Shown: piece after piece, positions 16,067-24,260 of the stretch | Layout: each line of letters starts with the position of its first letter | Position numbering within the stretch: position 1 is the stretch's first letter | Assembly: GCF_000316665.1 (NCBI RefSeq) | Contig: NC_019678.1 | Span: forward strand, 6,915,001-6,979,000 | Direction of reading: 5' to 3' | Length of the DNA stretch: 64,000 nt | Source: Rivularia sp. PCC 7116 | GTDB lineage: Bacteria; Cyanobacteriota; Cyanobacteriia; Cyanobacteriales; Nostocaceae | The notes under the pieces: model-generated | What the model was told of the DNA's origin: nothing | Seen by the model: only the letters and a program-made list of their open reading frames with translations | Databases searched by the model: none | Position numbers and translations under genes: made by a program

Positions 16067-17272
16067 TTAAATTTTTCCAGATAACCATTGATGTTCAAAC
16101 CAAAGATAAGCTTTAGCTGAAAGCTGACCTTGCTTACGCCAAGATATTTTAATATGGCTTAATCGGCGTTCAAATACGCTAAAACGTTCCCTTGGCTGCA
16201 AAAGGGAATCAACAATTAAATTATTTGGCCAAGGTGCTTGAGCGTTAATCGGATTAGTAAAACCCGACCATTTTAACAATGCATCTCGTTTTTGTGGTTC
16301 GCACAAACCTTGTTCTACTAAATAATTGAAGAAGGTATTCCAGCGAGATTCAGAATCCGGTTGATTGAGGAAAATACATTCTAAACCAATCTGCGGATAA
16401 ATTTGCTTCCCTACATCCAAACAAACTGTAATTCTATCCACTAAACCAAACAACTGCTTCATCAACGCTTCTAGTTCATTTGTTTCATGCTGCCAGCCAA
16501 TTTTTTGTAAATAGGGAATCAGCAATTGTGGTTGCAAACGTTTGACATTGACTCGCAAAGCTGGTGCATTTCGGGATAACATCGCACCAATGTGACTGAT
16601 AAATACTCTATCAGGACAAGATTTAAAACAGCGATAGAGTTTTTCTTTCCACTCACACCAACCCGAATCTCCTAAAAGTAAATCCAGGGATTTTGTGGCG
16701 ATGGGATAGGTTTCAACTGCTGGTGATACATCTTGCTGCAAACCGAAAAAAATCGCAGGAATGGGTAGAGAAGCTGATGATATCAAGTCGGGATGATTGG
16801 TTATCATTGCATCCGGGAGCAACCCTCCCCTTGATAAGGGGAGGGTGCCCTTTAGGGCGGGTGGGGTATTTCCGGATTTACAAGTAATTAAGTTGATTGG
16901 ATATGATTTATCAATATCAAATTCTAACCAAATTTCCGTTATGCTGTTATGGAGTGGGGATAATGATGATGACCACTCAGTTAAGAAATCATTTAATCGA
17001 AACCAACCTGGATGTGCAGATTCTCCACCCTCTGAGGTAGCAGTTGCAATCAACTCCCGCAATAACACTAACTCGCTTTCGCTTCCTACAATGCACTGCT
17101 GTAAATCTACCTCCGGAGCATTGACATTGAGACGACATTCAAAACCACCCCGCAGAATCGGCGCTAAATTACCAACCAATGCTTTTAAACCCAATACTGC
17201 ATCAGGTGTAGCTAATGTTGGCTCCAGATTCGGTAAAAGTACATCAAGGGATTCTGTTAGGGTTGAGTGCAT
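16067..17272 (-). CDS. Unknown protein of the RiPP cluster
   Basis: 401 residues from the ATG at 17272 (MHSTLTESLDVLLPNLEP), overlapping the kinase stop by 16 bp; the longer frame is less likely. I do not recognise a family. It is not visibly membrane-bound and has no nucleotide-binding loop. Segments include ILRGGFECRLNVNAPEVDLQ, WFRLNDFLTEWSSSL, TEIWLEFDI, and a C-terminal half with VDRITVCLDVG and ERRLSHIKISWR. An in-frame palindromic repeat is read as TPPALKGTLPLSRGGLLP (DNA 16821-16867), so that surface loop is an insertion. Tight packing between the kinase and methyltransferase suggests it takes part in the same pathway, perhaps as a scaffold or second enzyme. Confidence 0.7.
   Translation of the reverse strand: MHSTLTESLDVLLPNLEPTLATPDAVLGLKALVGNLAPILRGGFECRLNVNAPEVDLQQCIVGSESELVLLRELIATATSEGGESAHPGWFRLNDFLTEWSSSLSPLHNSITEIWLEFDIDKSYPINLITCKSGNTPPALKGTLPLSRGGLLPDAMITNHPDLISSASLPIPAIFFGLQQDVSPAVETYPIATKSLDLLLGDSGWCEWKEKLYRCFKSCPDRVFISHIGAMLSRNAPALRVNVKRLQPQLLIPYLQKIGWQHETNELEALMKQLFGLVDRITVCLDVGKQIYPQIGLECIFLNQPDSESRWNTFFNYLVEQGLCEPQKRDALLKWSGFTNPINAQAPWPNNLIVDSLLQPRERFSVFERRLSHIKISWRKQGQLSAKAYLWFEHQWLSGKI
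16821..16867. repeat. Dispersed palindromic element inside a coding sequence
   Basis: Perfect 10-bp arms CCCTCCCCTT and AAGGGGAGGG (16823-16845) with a 3-bp loop, then GCCCTTTAGGGC and ggtgggg. It resembles the intergenic element at 2901-2957. It lies within the 401-residue cluster gene and keeps the frame. Confidence 0.85.
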
Positions 17273-18231
17273 TTCTCTGGCGTAATTATATTGCTCGCGT
17301 CTTCCACAATCGCCTCGCATAATTGTGGTAAAGCCTCCAAATTATCGCTGCGAATAACTTTTCTCACGGGCACCTTCCCAGCCAAGCTACTTAAACCAGC
17401 AAACTCCTGGGCTTGTTTATCCGCAGCTAACTTTAAATGGCTTACTGAGCGGTGTGTCATCAAATTCATCACCGCTGTCATTGGGGGAATCGGTTCAATT
17501 TTCGGTGTAGTAAATTCGGATTGCCTTTCTCCCAAAACGTAGATAGCTGCTAAGGGGAGGGGTTTGTTATAAAACTGCGATTCACTATTGTTTGTTAAAT
17601 CTACAAAGCGTTTCTCAGAAAAGCTGAAAATTCTATCTAAAGCATCTTGTGAGCCGTAGAGAGCATTAACAGATTTTGGCCACAATCTCAGACGCGGATA
17701 ACCGGGTTGTACTAACCAATCTCTAGCGCTATAGTTTATTGCGGCAATATCATCGGAGAGAATAGAGTATCCCCGTTTAACAAGAGCCGCTGCTGTGGTT
17801 GATTTACCCGCTCCACTTTGACCTACAATTGCAATAGCCTGCTGACCAATTCTGACCACACAAGCATGAAGACAAAGAGTACCTCGTAACCGCAAAGTGC
17901 AACCCAAAACCTGTCCCAACAGCAGCGCACTCACTTGTTCTAGAACTGAATAAGTCCAAGTTGCCCAAATGCGATCGCCTTGAGGGTTAATCTCAAAATC
18001 AAGTTGTCCCTCACCGCGGAACCACAAATTTAAGTAGTTGCCATCATCTCTGGAAATTACCTTGATTCCAGAGCTAATACTTTCTACTTCTGCTGAGGAA
18101 GGTTGGGATTCCCCAATTAAATCAACCCAGACATCAACCGGAGCATTAGCTTGAGCAGGAATTAAACCAGGTATTGGTCGGTTAGATTGTAGCGTTAAGC
18201 CATAAACTTTATATTTAAAGGAATTATTCAT
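17257..18231 (-). CDS. HPr-kinase-like protein (lasso peptide kinase type)
   Basis: 324 residues. Walker A at 137-144 (GQSGAGKS) followed by TTAAALVKRGYSILSDDIAAI, with the Asp-Asp pair at 160-161 and an upstream LHACVV strand: this is the HprK C-terminal kinase fold without the N-terminal HprK domain. By family knowledge, kinases of this type in lasso clusters phosphorylate the hydroxyl of a C-terminal Ser of the precursor. The cluster's precursor does end in Ser, which fits. It follows the precursor gene after about 400 bp containing a MITE-like element, and overlaps the next gene by 16 bp. Confidence 0.88.
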   Translation of the reverse strand: MNNSFKYKVYGLTLQSNRPIPGLIPAQANAPVDVWVDLIGESQPSSAEVESISSGIKVISRDDGNYLNLWFRGEGQLDFEINPQGDRIWATWTYSVLEQVSALLLGQVLGCTLRLRGTLCLHACVVRIGQQAIAIVGQSGAGKSTTAAALVKRGYSILSDDIAAINYSARDWLVQPGYPRLRLWPKSVNALYGSQDALDRIFSFSEKRFVDLTNNSESQFYNKPLPLAAIYVLGERQSEFTTPKIEPIPPMTAVMNLMTHRSVSHLKLAADKQAQEFAGLSSLAGKVPVRKVIRSDNLEALPQLCEAIVEDASNIITPEKCTQP

Positions 18232-18296
18232 TCAATCTAAAATACTTTGTTGTAAGTAATACAGCATATTAAGCAGGGGTGTACACACATCTAGTA

Positions 18297-18502
18297 AGAT
18301 CCCCCTAAATCCCCCTTTAAAAGGGGGACTTTAAATCCATTATTCTCGTTCCAAGGCTCAGCCTGGGAACGCAATTCATGAGGCTCTGCCTCGCAATTAA
18401 TGAAGCCAGAGCATTCAACTGTGTGTTCCTTGCCGTCTTACAAGGAACAAGTGACTCGACGAAATCCAATCCCCCCTAAAAAAAGGGGGGTTAGGGGGGA
18501 TC
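18297..18502. mobile_element. MITE-like element with inverted ends
   Basis: The left end reads agatccccctaaatccccc (18297-18315) and the right end is its near-complement, ggggggttaggggggatct (18484-18502), about 206 bp in all. The interior contains two further hairpins (ccaaggctcagcctggg and aggctctgcct types) and no open frame with a start. Such elements are dispersed in Nostocales genomes. It separates the precursor gene from the kinase gene. Confidence 0.6.
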
Positions 18503-18627
18503 TAAACGGTGTAACTTATCTAGAAGATTTATGTTTACACCGCAGCCTTAATAGTGAGACAGCTTTAACTCAAATTCCCCCAAAACGTTCTTCAAGACTA
18601 GCTAAAGCCAAAAATGATTCGTTTTAA

Positions 18628-18783
18628 TTACGAAGCATAATTATTAGGTGAGGAACCGCCATCGAAGCCATTAAACGGAAAGTTAGGGGCATTGGCTTGT
18701 GTCACTTCACTAACATTACCAAGTTTCTTCAGTTGAGGACTGTGGTATGCCTTGGTAACTTCGTTTTGATTCATTTGAGACAT
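18628..18783 (-). CDS. Lasso-type RiPP precursor peptide
   Basis: 51 residues. A strong Shine-Dalgarno (AAGGAG, 8 nt before the ATG at 18783) supports the start. Leader: MSQMNQNEVTKA, then YHSPQLKKLGNVSEVTQ. It has Tyr, Pro+3, Leu+5, Gly+9 and Thr+15, exactly the YxxPxLxxxGxxxxxT spacing of lasso leaders read by the PqqD-like protein. Cleavage two residues on would leave a 22-residue core beginning ANAPNFPFNGFD and ending GGSSPNNYAS. The single acidic residue is Asp at core position 12, so a canonical 7- to 9-residue ring cannot form from that N-terminus. The C-terminal Ser matches the adjacent kinase. It starts 25 bp after the cyclase stop. Confidence 0.85.
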   Translation of the reverse strand: MSQMNQNEVTKAYHSPQLKKLGNVSEVTQANAPNFPFNGFDGGSSPNNYAS

Positions 18784-18807
18784 GATAAAGACTCCTTAAT
18801 TTCAATT

Positions 18808-20664
18808 TCAAATTAGAGATAAACTCGGTCTAGTCTTGATTTGCGGACGCTGTTGATGATGCAGCCAGTATGCCAATTGCAGGGCTGGAATAGCCTGATG
18901 GTAAGTGGCAGGAGTCAATTCTGCAACGGCTTGCAGTTTTTGCAACAGCCTGTCATTGCTGACATAAGGACTCAACAGGGGTGTTGCAGTCAATTCCTGC
19001 ATCCAGGGCTGAATACCTCGCTGCTGCATTAAGTTGTAATGTGCAAACCCTTGCAGAGGTGTTTTAGACCGCAGCCGCACCGAATCAGGCAACAGTCCTT
19101 TCATCGATTTCCGTAGCAGGAATTTATCTTCCAACCAGGGGAATGACGGCACCGACAACAAATATTCCACTAACCGTACATCGAAAAACGGAAAGCGAAC
19201 TTTAACCGGAAAGCCAGTAAAGCCCGGATCTGACCAGGCAAAGATATTCGACCATAAGGGAGAAGTGGTCATCCCGTAGCGGTCTTTCTGTGGTGATACA
19301 GTAAATCTTTCTTGCAGTCGGGCTTTCAAGTTCGCTCGTTCTGCGAAGTCTGGGTTCAACCAATCGGGCAAATCAATTTCCTGTTGCCCTCTTTTAAGCC
19401 ATCGACGCAATTGGGTTCTCAACCCCAAAGGCGGTAGACGGCCAAAAGAGCGGAGATAACCCACTCCATCAAGAATAACATATTTCAGTTGGTCATTAAG
19501 TACTAAATTACACCAGTAGTCTCGTGATGGATAAAGTGCCGGGTCGCCACCAAAACCAGCAAACAGCACCCGACTGTACCCAGCTACGCGCCGCGTAATC
19601 TCTACTTCAGCGACTTGACTAGGAATCAATAAAGGTTCGGGATAGATGTATTCTGGGTGTTCTTGAGGAGCTTGCCCGATGAAGTCTTCCGCTACAAGGT
19701 ACTCAAGAGGAAAGCCAGCTTTTTCAGCGACTTGTGTGGCATAGTCTCCTTCTTTGTCGGGTATCAAGTGTTTATAAATAATTGAATAAGGCCGAAAATC
19801 TACGGAGGAGCTAGTTGCCGTCATTAATTTATAAGCAGTAGCTGCAATACTTGTAGAGTCCATGCCTCCGCTTAGGTGAGTTGCAGCCGAATCAGTTCGC
19901 AATCGGTCAGCAACAGACCTTTCAAACAACTCCTGAAACTGCTCTACATAGTCTTCCGAGCGCTTGTAACGTAAATATTCAACCTCTTTGGGCAACTGCC
20001 AATAACGCCGAACGCGCACCTCACCCTCCGACCAAATCAGCGTGTGTGCAGGAGGTAACTTTTGGATATCGGCAAAAGTGGTGGTGGCAAAATTCATGTT
20101 CATGCCCAAAACGAGAAAATCGGCGATCGCATCTTCGTTGAGCCTATCCGACACCTGTGGATGGAGTTGCAGACACTTGATGTGATTGCTAAAAATTAGA
20201 CCACTACCAACTTTTGCATAGTAAAAAGGCACAACGCCAAACTGGTCTCTAGCACAGAACAAACGCTGCTCGGTGCTATCCCAAATAGCAAAAGCAAAAT
20301 CCCCACTAAATCTTTCTAAACAAGTCTCTCCCCAAGTCTGATAGGCATGTAAAACGAGGTCAACATCCGTTGCCTCATTCCCTAAATTACATCCAGAAGC
20401 ACGCAACCGTTCAATCAAATCATTACGCCGATCCAAACGAATATCCCCAGTAATCCAAACCTTTCGATTCAAACTGTAGGGTTGCCGTTCTTTTTGTGAT
20501 TCCCAAGTTGTCTGCAATAGAGCGTGTGCGAAACCGATATGTTTGTCACTCCAAATATCCTGAGCATCAGGAGCTTGAGGTGCCATCACATCAGTCATTT
20601 GCCGTAATAGAGTTGGATCAACAGGTTTACCGTCGCCATTGATAATACCGAAAATACCGCTCAT
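18808..20664 (-). CDS. Asparagine-synthetase-like macrolactam synthetase (lasso cyclase C)
   Basis: 618 residues with the AsnB two-domain layout. The N-terminus is MSGIFGIING: the catalytic Cys2 of glutamine-using asparagine synthetases is replaced by Ser, so the glutaminase half should be inactive, as expected for lasso cyclases. The ATP-pyrophosphatase domain keeps the PP-loop SGGMDSTSIAATAY (about residue 265). Other landmarks are FAGFGGDPALYPSRDYW and a C-terminal FLLRKSMKGLLPDSVRLRSKTP. By family knowledge it adenylates an Asp or Glu side chain and joins it to the free N-terminus. It is the first gene of the minus-strand operon; the precursor follows 25 bp later. Confidence 0.92.
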   Translation of the reverse strand: MSGIFGIINGDGKPVDPTLLRQMTDVMAPQAPDAQDIWSDKHIGFAHALLQTTWESQKERQPYSLNRKVWITGDIRLDRRNDLIERLRASGCNLGNEATDVDLVLHAYQTWGETCLERFSGDFAFAIWDSTEQRLFCARDQFGVVPFYYAKVGSGLIFSNHIKCLQLHPQVSDRLNEDAIADFLVLGMNMNFATTTFADIQKLPPAHTLIWSEGEVRVRRYWQLPKEVEYLRYKRSEDYVEQFQELFERSVADRLRTDSAATHLSGGMDSTSIAATAYKLMTATSSSVDFRPYSIIYKHLIPDKEGDYATQVAEKAGFPLEYLVAEDFIGQAPQEHPEYIYPEPLLIPSQVAEVEITRRVAGYSRVLFAGFGGDPALYPSRDYWCNLVLNDQLKYVILDGVGYLRSFGRLPPLGLRTQLRRWLKRGQQEIDLPDWLNPDFAERANLKARLQERFTVSPQKDRYGMTTSPLWSNIFAWSDPGFTGFPVKVRFPFFDVRLVEYLLSVPSFPWLEDKFLLRKSMKGLLPDSVRLRSKTPLQGFAHYNLMQQRGIQPWMQELTATPLLSPYVSNDRLLQKLQAVAELTPATYHQAIPALQLAYWLHHQQRPQIKTRPSLSLI

Positions 20665-20879
20665 ATAAGTTTATATAACAAGATTACTTGTTTAATTTAT
20701 ATCTTAGTCTCTAAGTATAAACCCCTTATCGACATTTCTGGGTCTTAAATTATACAATCATTATGATGCTTTTGTGAAGTAATTAACTCCGATATAAAGT
20801 AATTAATAATACTTATTTGATGTATTGTTAAAGGAGCTTTGCGTAGAATTAGGAATTTAACATTGATAATTGATAACTA

Positions 20880-22547
20880 TCAAAAATCCAACACATCAAG
20901 CGATTCTTCAATTTCCAAATCTAAAATCTTTTCTTTAGTATCCTTATGTTCGTGCACCTTACCCGCTTTCTGATATAAATCTGCCGCGATTTGAAAATCA
21001 GCGATCGCCCCTTGGGTATCTCCTAATTCATCCCGCACCTTACCGCGATTGATATAAGCATCTGCATCGTTAGGATTTATTTGTATTGCTTGAGTGTAAT
21101 CTTCAATTGCTTCGGGTTTGTTTCCCAGCTCGTAAAAACTATTTCCCCGATAAAAATAAGCATCACCATCATAAGGGTTTATCCCGATTGCCTTTGTAAA
21201 ATCTTCAATGGCTGGTAAGTAATCGCCCAAATCGCAACGTGCATTGCCACGCTTTTTGTAACCAACTGCATCATCGGGACTTATTTCGATGACTTGCGTG
21301 AAAACTTCAATGGCTCGCTGATGATTCTCGCGCTCTAAATTATCTTTATTGTTATCTGTTGTAGAATTATGAGAATTTTCTTCGATATTGAGATTCTTTT
21401 GCTGCGATTCTAATCTTTGTGTTTCTAATAAATGAGGATTAATTTTCCCGGCTTGAGTGTAATCTTCAATTGCACCTTGACTATCTCCAATCATAGAGCG
21501 CGCATCAGCACGGTTCTGAAAAGCTACCGCATCGTAAGAATTAATTCTAATTGCTTGAGTATAATCTTCAATTGCTCCGTAATAATCTGCTAATTCATAT
21601 CGAGTCAACCCGCTTTTTATATAAGCCTTAGCGAAATTAGGATTTATATTTACTGCTTGAGTAAAATCAGCAATTGCTTGACTATAATTTTTCAAACAGT
21701 AAAAAGCATTACCGCGTTTGTAATAAGAATTGGCATCGCTTTTATGAATTTCTAAAGCTTGACTATAATTTTCAATCGCAGCATCATAAAGTTTTTTGTT
21801 GAAGCATTCATCACCTTGCTGAATATAAAGCTGATTTAAATTTTCTTGAGTTTCAACAGGTGTCACAATAGGTGTAGCGATTTGATTTAGCGATGTTTTC
21901 AATAATTGCTGCTGGGGAGAAATATTTGCAGGAATATAACTTGTAGAAGCCTGTAAGTATTCTAAATAAGAACGTAACCCACCAGCATAAAATAATTGTT
22001 CGATTCCAAAAGAAATTTTACCAGTTCTCAACTTAATCATTTCAGTTGGTAAAAACCCAGCCAAAACCATATTATATTTAGATTGCGCTTCATTTACTTC
22101 TTCCTGAATTAAAACGCAAACAATAACCGCATTTTTTTGTACTTCATCAACAGAAACTGACCATCTAACCTTATTAAAATAACCGTGGCGAGATTTAACT
22201 TCAATCCCAATTAAAGGATTGTTAGTTAACATAAAATCTACATTACCATCTCCACCGAATCGCTTTTCATAATCGACTTCAGTAATAAAATCAGCCAACC
22301 TTTCTTTTACTACTTCCTCACCCAACTTTCCCTTGAGATAGCTAATAAAAACATCGCGCACCGAAGAAACGCGCTTGTACTTCTCTGCCATCACCCAGCA
22401 AAAATCGCGTAACTGTTTTAACCTCTCACCAGAGATAGTACTTAGTTCGCTATGTTGACCAACACTTTGACAATGCAGCAAACAACCATCAGCCAAACGT
22501 CTGATAAAGTCAGATTGTAAACTTCGCAGCAAGCTACTCCAATCCAT
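20880..22547 (-). CDS. PD-(D/E)XK nuclease-like domain fused to TPR repeats
   Basis: 555 residues. The N-terminal 200 residues contain a likely PD-(D/E)XK core: a helix with LGEEVVKERL (Glu77/78), Asp104 in GNVDFML, and Glu116-Val-Lys118 in IGIEVKSRHG, the usual E...D...ExK pattern of restriction-endonuclease-like folds. From about residue 230 there are roughly eight TPR units (motifs such as A..NYSQALEI, A..DFTQAVNINPNFAKAYI, A..DYTQAIQINPNDADAY) with a short low-complexity break near 385-400. TPRs bind proteins, so it may be a nuclease or DNA-binding protein recruited to a partner. No methyltransferase or other defence gene is adjacent. Neighbour comM is transcribed the same way. Confidence 0.75.
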   Translation of the reverse strand: MDWSSLLRSLQSDFIRRLADGCLLHCQSVGQHSELSTISGERLKQLRDFCWVMAEKYKRVSSVRDVFISYLKGKLGEEVVKERLADFITEVDYEKRFGGDGNVDFMLTNNPLIGIEVKSRHGYFNKVRWSVSVDEVQKNAVIVCVLIQEEVNEAQSKYNMVLAGFLPTEMIKLRTGKISFGIEQLFYAGGLRSYLEYLQASTSYIPANISPQQQLLKTSLNQIATPIVTPVETQENLNQLYIQQGDECFNKKLYDAAIENYSQALEIHKSDANSYYKRGNAFYCLKNYSQAIADFTQAVNINPNFAKAYIKSGLTRYELADYYGAIEDYTQAIRINSYDAVAFQNRADARSMIGDSQGAIEDYTQAGKINPHLLETQRLESQQKNLNIEENSHNSTTDNNKDNLERENHQRAIEVFTQVIEISPDDAVGYKKRGNARCDLGDYLPAIEDFTKAIGINPYDGDAYFYRGNSFYELGNKPEAIEDYTQAIQINPNDADAYINRGKVRDELGDTQGAIADFQIAADLYQKAGKVHEHKDTKEKILDLEIEESLDVLDF

Positions 22548-22616
22548 CTACAGTTGTGCATCTTCAGGGTTTATTTATTTTAGATGAGTATCAACTATTG
22601 GTAAAGATGAAAGTAA

Positions 22617-22721
22617 TTATACTTAAGAAGAGAGAGGGTAGAGGGGGAAGAGGGGGAGTAATTACCAATTACCAATTACCTATTACCCATTCCCAATGCC
22701 CAATGCCCCATGCCCATTTGA
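22617..22721. repeat. Short tandem repeats between two genes
   Basis: Purine-rich (gtagaggggg/aagaggggg) units followed by (accaatt), (cccattc) and (gcccaat/gccccat) heptamers. This is the same repeat vocabulary as at 45559, 54501 and 62200. Confidence 0.8.
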
Positions 22722-24260
22722 TTATTGCATTCTATCTATTGTCCGATATTGAACGGCTTCAGCTACATGATGGGGCTGTAAATTTTCATCGCCAGCTAAA
22801 TCTGCTATAGTTCTCGCTACTTTTAATATACGGTCGCTAGCTCTTGCTGATAAACTTAATTTTCTAATAGCCATTTCTAATAAATTGCGTGATGCATCGT
22901 CTAGCTTGCACCATTTCTGGAGATGACTGCTTTGCATTTGGGCATTGCAGCGAACAATTTTTTCCTTTGCAAATCGTTTGGATGCTCTTTCCCGTGCAAC
23001 TAAAACTCTTTCTCTAACGGTTGCCGATGTTTCTCCGTTGGGTTGCTGGGTAATTTCTTCAGGTTTTAAACGATTTACTGCAACTTGTAAATCAATTCTA
23101 TCCATCAACGGCCCTGATAGCTTACCCCAATATTGTTCTCTCTTATTCGGGGAACAGGTACACTGCTCGATGGTATCGCCATAAAAGCCGCAAGGACAAG
23201 GATTAGTACTCGCTACCAAGGTAAACTGTGCGGGAAACATTACAGATTGTTTGGTACGAGAAATAGTTACTTGCCCATCTTCTAAAGGTTGACGCAGAAA
23301 TTCTAAAACATCTCTTTTAAATTCTGTTAACTCATCTAGGAAAAGTACGCCTCGATGTGATAAAGAAATTTCACCAGGGCGGGGATAGCTGCCACCACCT
23401 ACTAAAGAAGGACCACTCGCCGAATGGTGGGGACTTCTGAAAGGGCGATCGCGTATTAATGTACCGCGATTTTTGAGTAAACCAGCGACGGAATAGATGC
23501 GGGTAACTTCCAAAGATTCGTCAAAAACCAACGGCGGCAAAATATCGGGTAAACGCCTTGCCAGCATAGTTTTACCGCTTCCGGGAGGACCAACAAATAT
23601 CAAATTATGCCCTCCTGCGGCAGCTATTTCTAAAGCCCGACGTGCGTGGGCTTGTCCTTTAACATCTTTTAAATCTAGATGATGAGTAAATGCTGTGTCT
23701 TCATGGCACTCTTCTACAGTTTCATCAAGCTCTACGGGTTTATAACCTGTAGGGTTATTTAAAAAATCAGCAACATCAGAGATATTTTCAAAACCATAAA
23801 CATCTAATCCTTTAACAACTGCCGCCTCCTGAGCATTATCAGCAGGTACAACCAAAGCCGTAATTCCCATATTTTGCGCCGCAGCAGCGATTGGTAATAC
23901 ACCAGCTACTGGGCGCAAACTACCATCTAACGAAACTTCACCCAGGAATAAAAAATCACCTAGTAAATCGGGATTAACTTGGTCGGAAGCCGCTAAAATA
24001 CCCACACTAATAGGTAAATCAAAACAAGGACCTTCCTTACGTAAGTCGGCAGGAGTCAAGTTAATTACAATCTTACGCATCGGGAAGGCAAAACCCGCAT
24101 TTTTTAAAGTTGCTTTTACCCTTTCTTTTGATTCTTGAACCGCACTATCGGGTAAACCCAACATCACAATTGCCGGTAAACCACCCGAAACATCAACTTC
24201 CACACCTACCTTAATCGCATCGATACCGACAATTGATGCACTCCAAACTCTAGCAAGCAT
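22722..24260 (-). CDS. comM: YifB/ComM family Mg-chelatase-like AAA+ ATPase
   Basis: 512 residues of standard length, starting MLARVWSASIVGIDAIKV. The N-terminal Lon-protease-like fold (GLPAIVMLGLPDSAVQESKERV, FPMRKIVINLTPADLRKEG) is followed by the AAA+ module with Walker A VGPPGSGKTMLARRLP, the RSPHHSASGPSLVGGG loop, a Walker B-type LFLDELTEF, and a CPCGFYGD...CTCSP cysteine pair region. In other bacteria ComM is a hexameric helicase that extends branch migration during natural transformation. Co-directional with the nuclease-TPR gene, separated by repeats, so probably not the same operon. Confidence 0.93.
   Translation of the reverse strand: MLARVWSASIVGIDAIKVGVEVDVSGGLPAIVMLGLPDSAVQESKERVKATLKNAGFAFPMRKIVINLTPADLRKEGPCFDLPISVGILAASDQVNPDLLGDFLFLGEVSLDGSLRPVAGVLPIAAAAQNMGITALVVPADNAQEAAVVKGLDVYGFENISDVADFLNNPTGYKPVELDETVEECHEDTAFTHHLDLKDVKGQAHARRALEIAAAGGHNLIFVGPPGSGKTMLARRLPDILPPLVFDESLEVTRIYSVAGLLKNRGTLIRDRPFRSPHHSASGPSLVGGGSYPRPGEISLSHRGVLFLDELTEFKRDVLEFLRQPLEDGQVTISRTKQSVMFPAQFTLVASTNPCPCGFYGDTIEQCTCSPNKREQYWGKLSGPLMDRIDLQVAVNRLKPEEITQQPNGETSATVRERVLVARERASKRFAKEKIVRCNAQMQSSHLQKWCKLDDASRNLLEMAIRKLSLSARASDRILKVARTIADLAGDENLQPHHVAEAVQYRTIDRMQ

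Noticed and set aside
18400-18627. 75-residue plus-strand open frame beside the precursor gene
   Set aside because: It lies across the MITE-like element and the 3' flank of the precursor on the other strand, has no ribosome-binding site and unlikely composition.
18505-18627. A second precursor (short peptide ending ERFGGI on the minus strand)
   Set aside because: It has no ATG and is preceded by a stop; only a TTG could start it. No leader motif.
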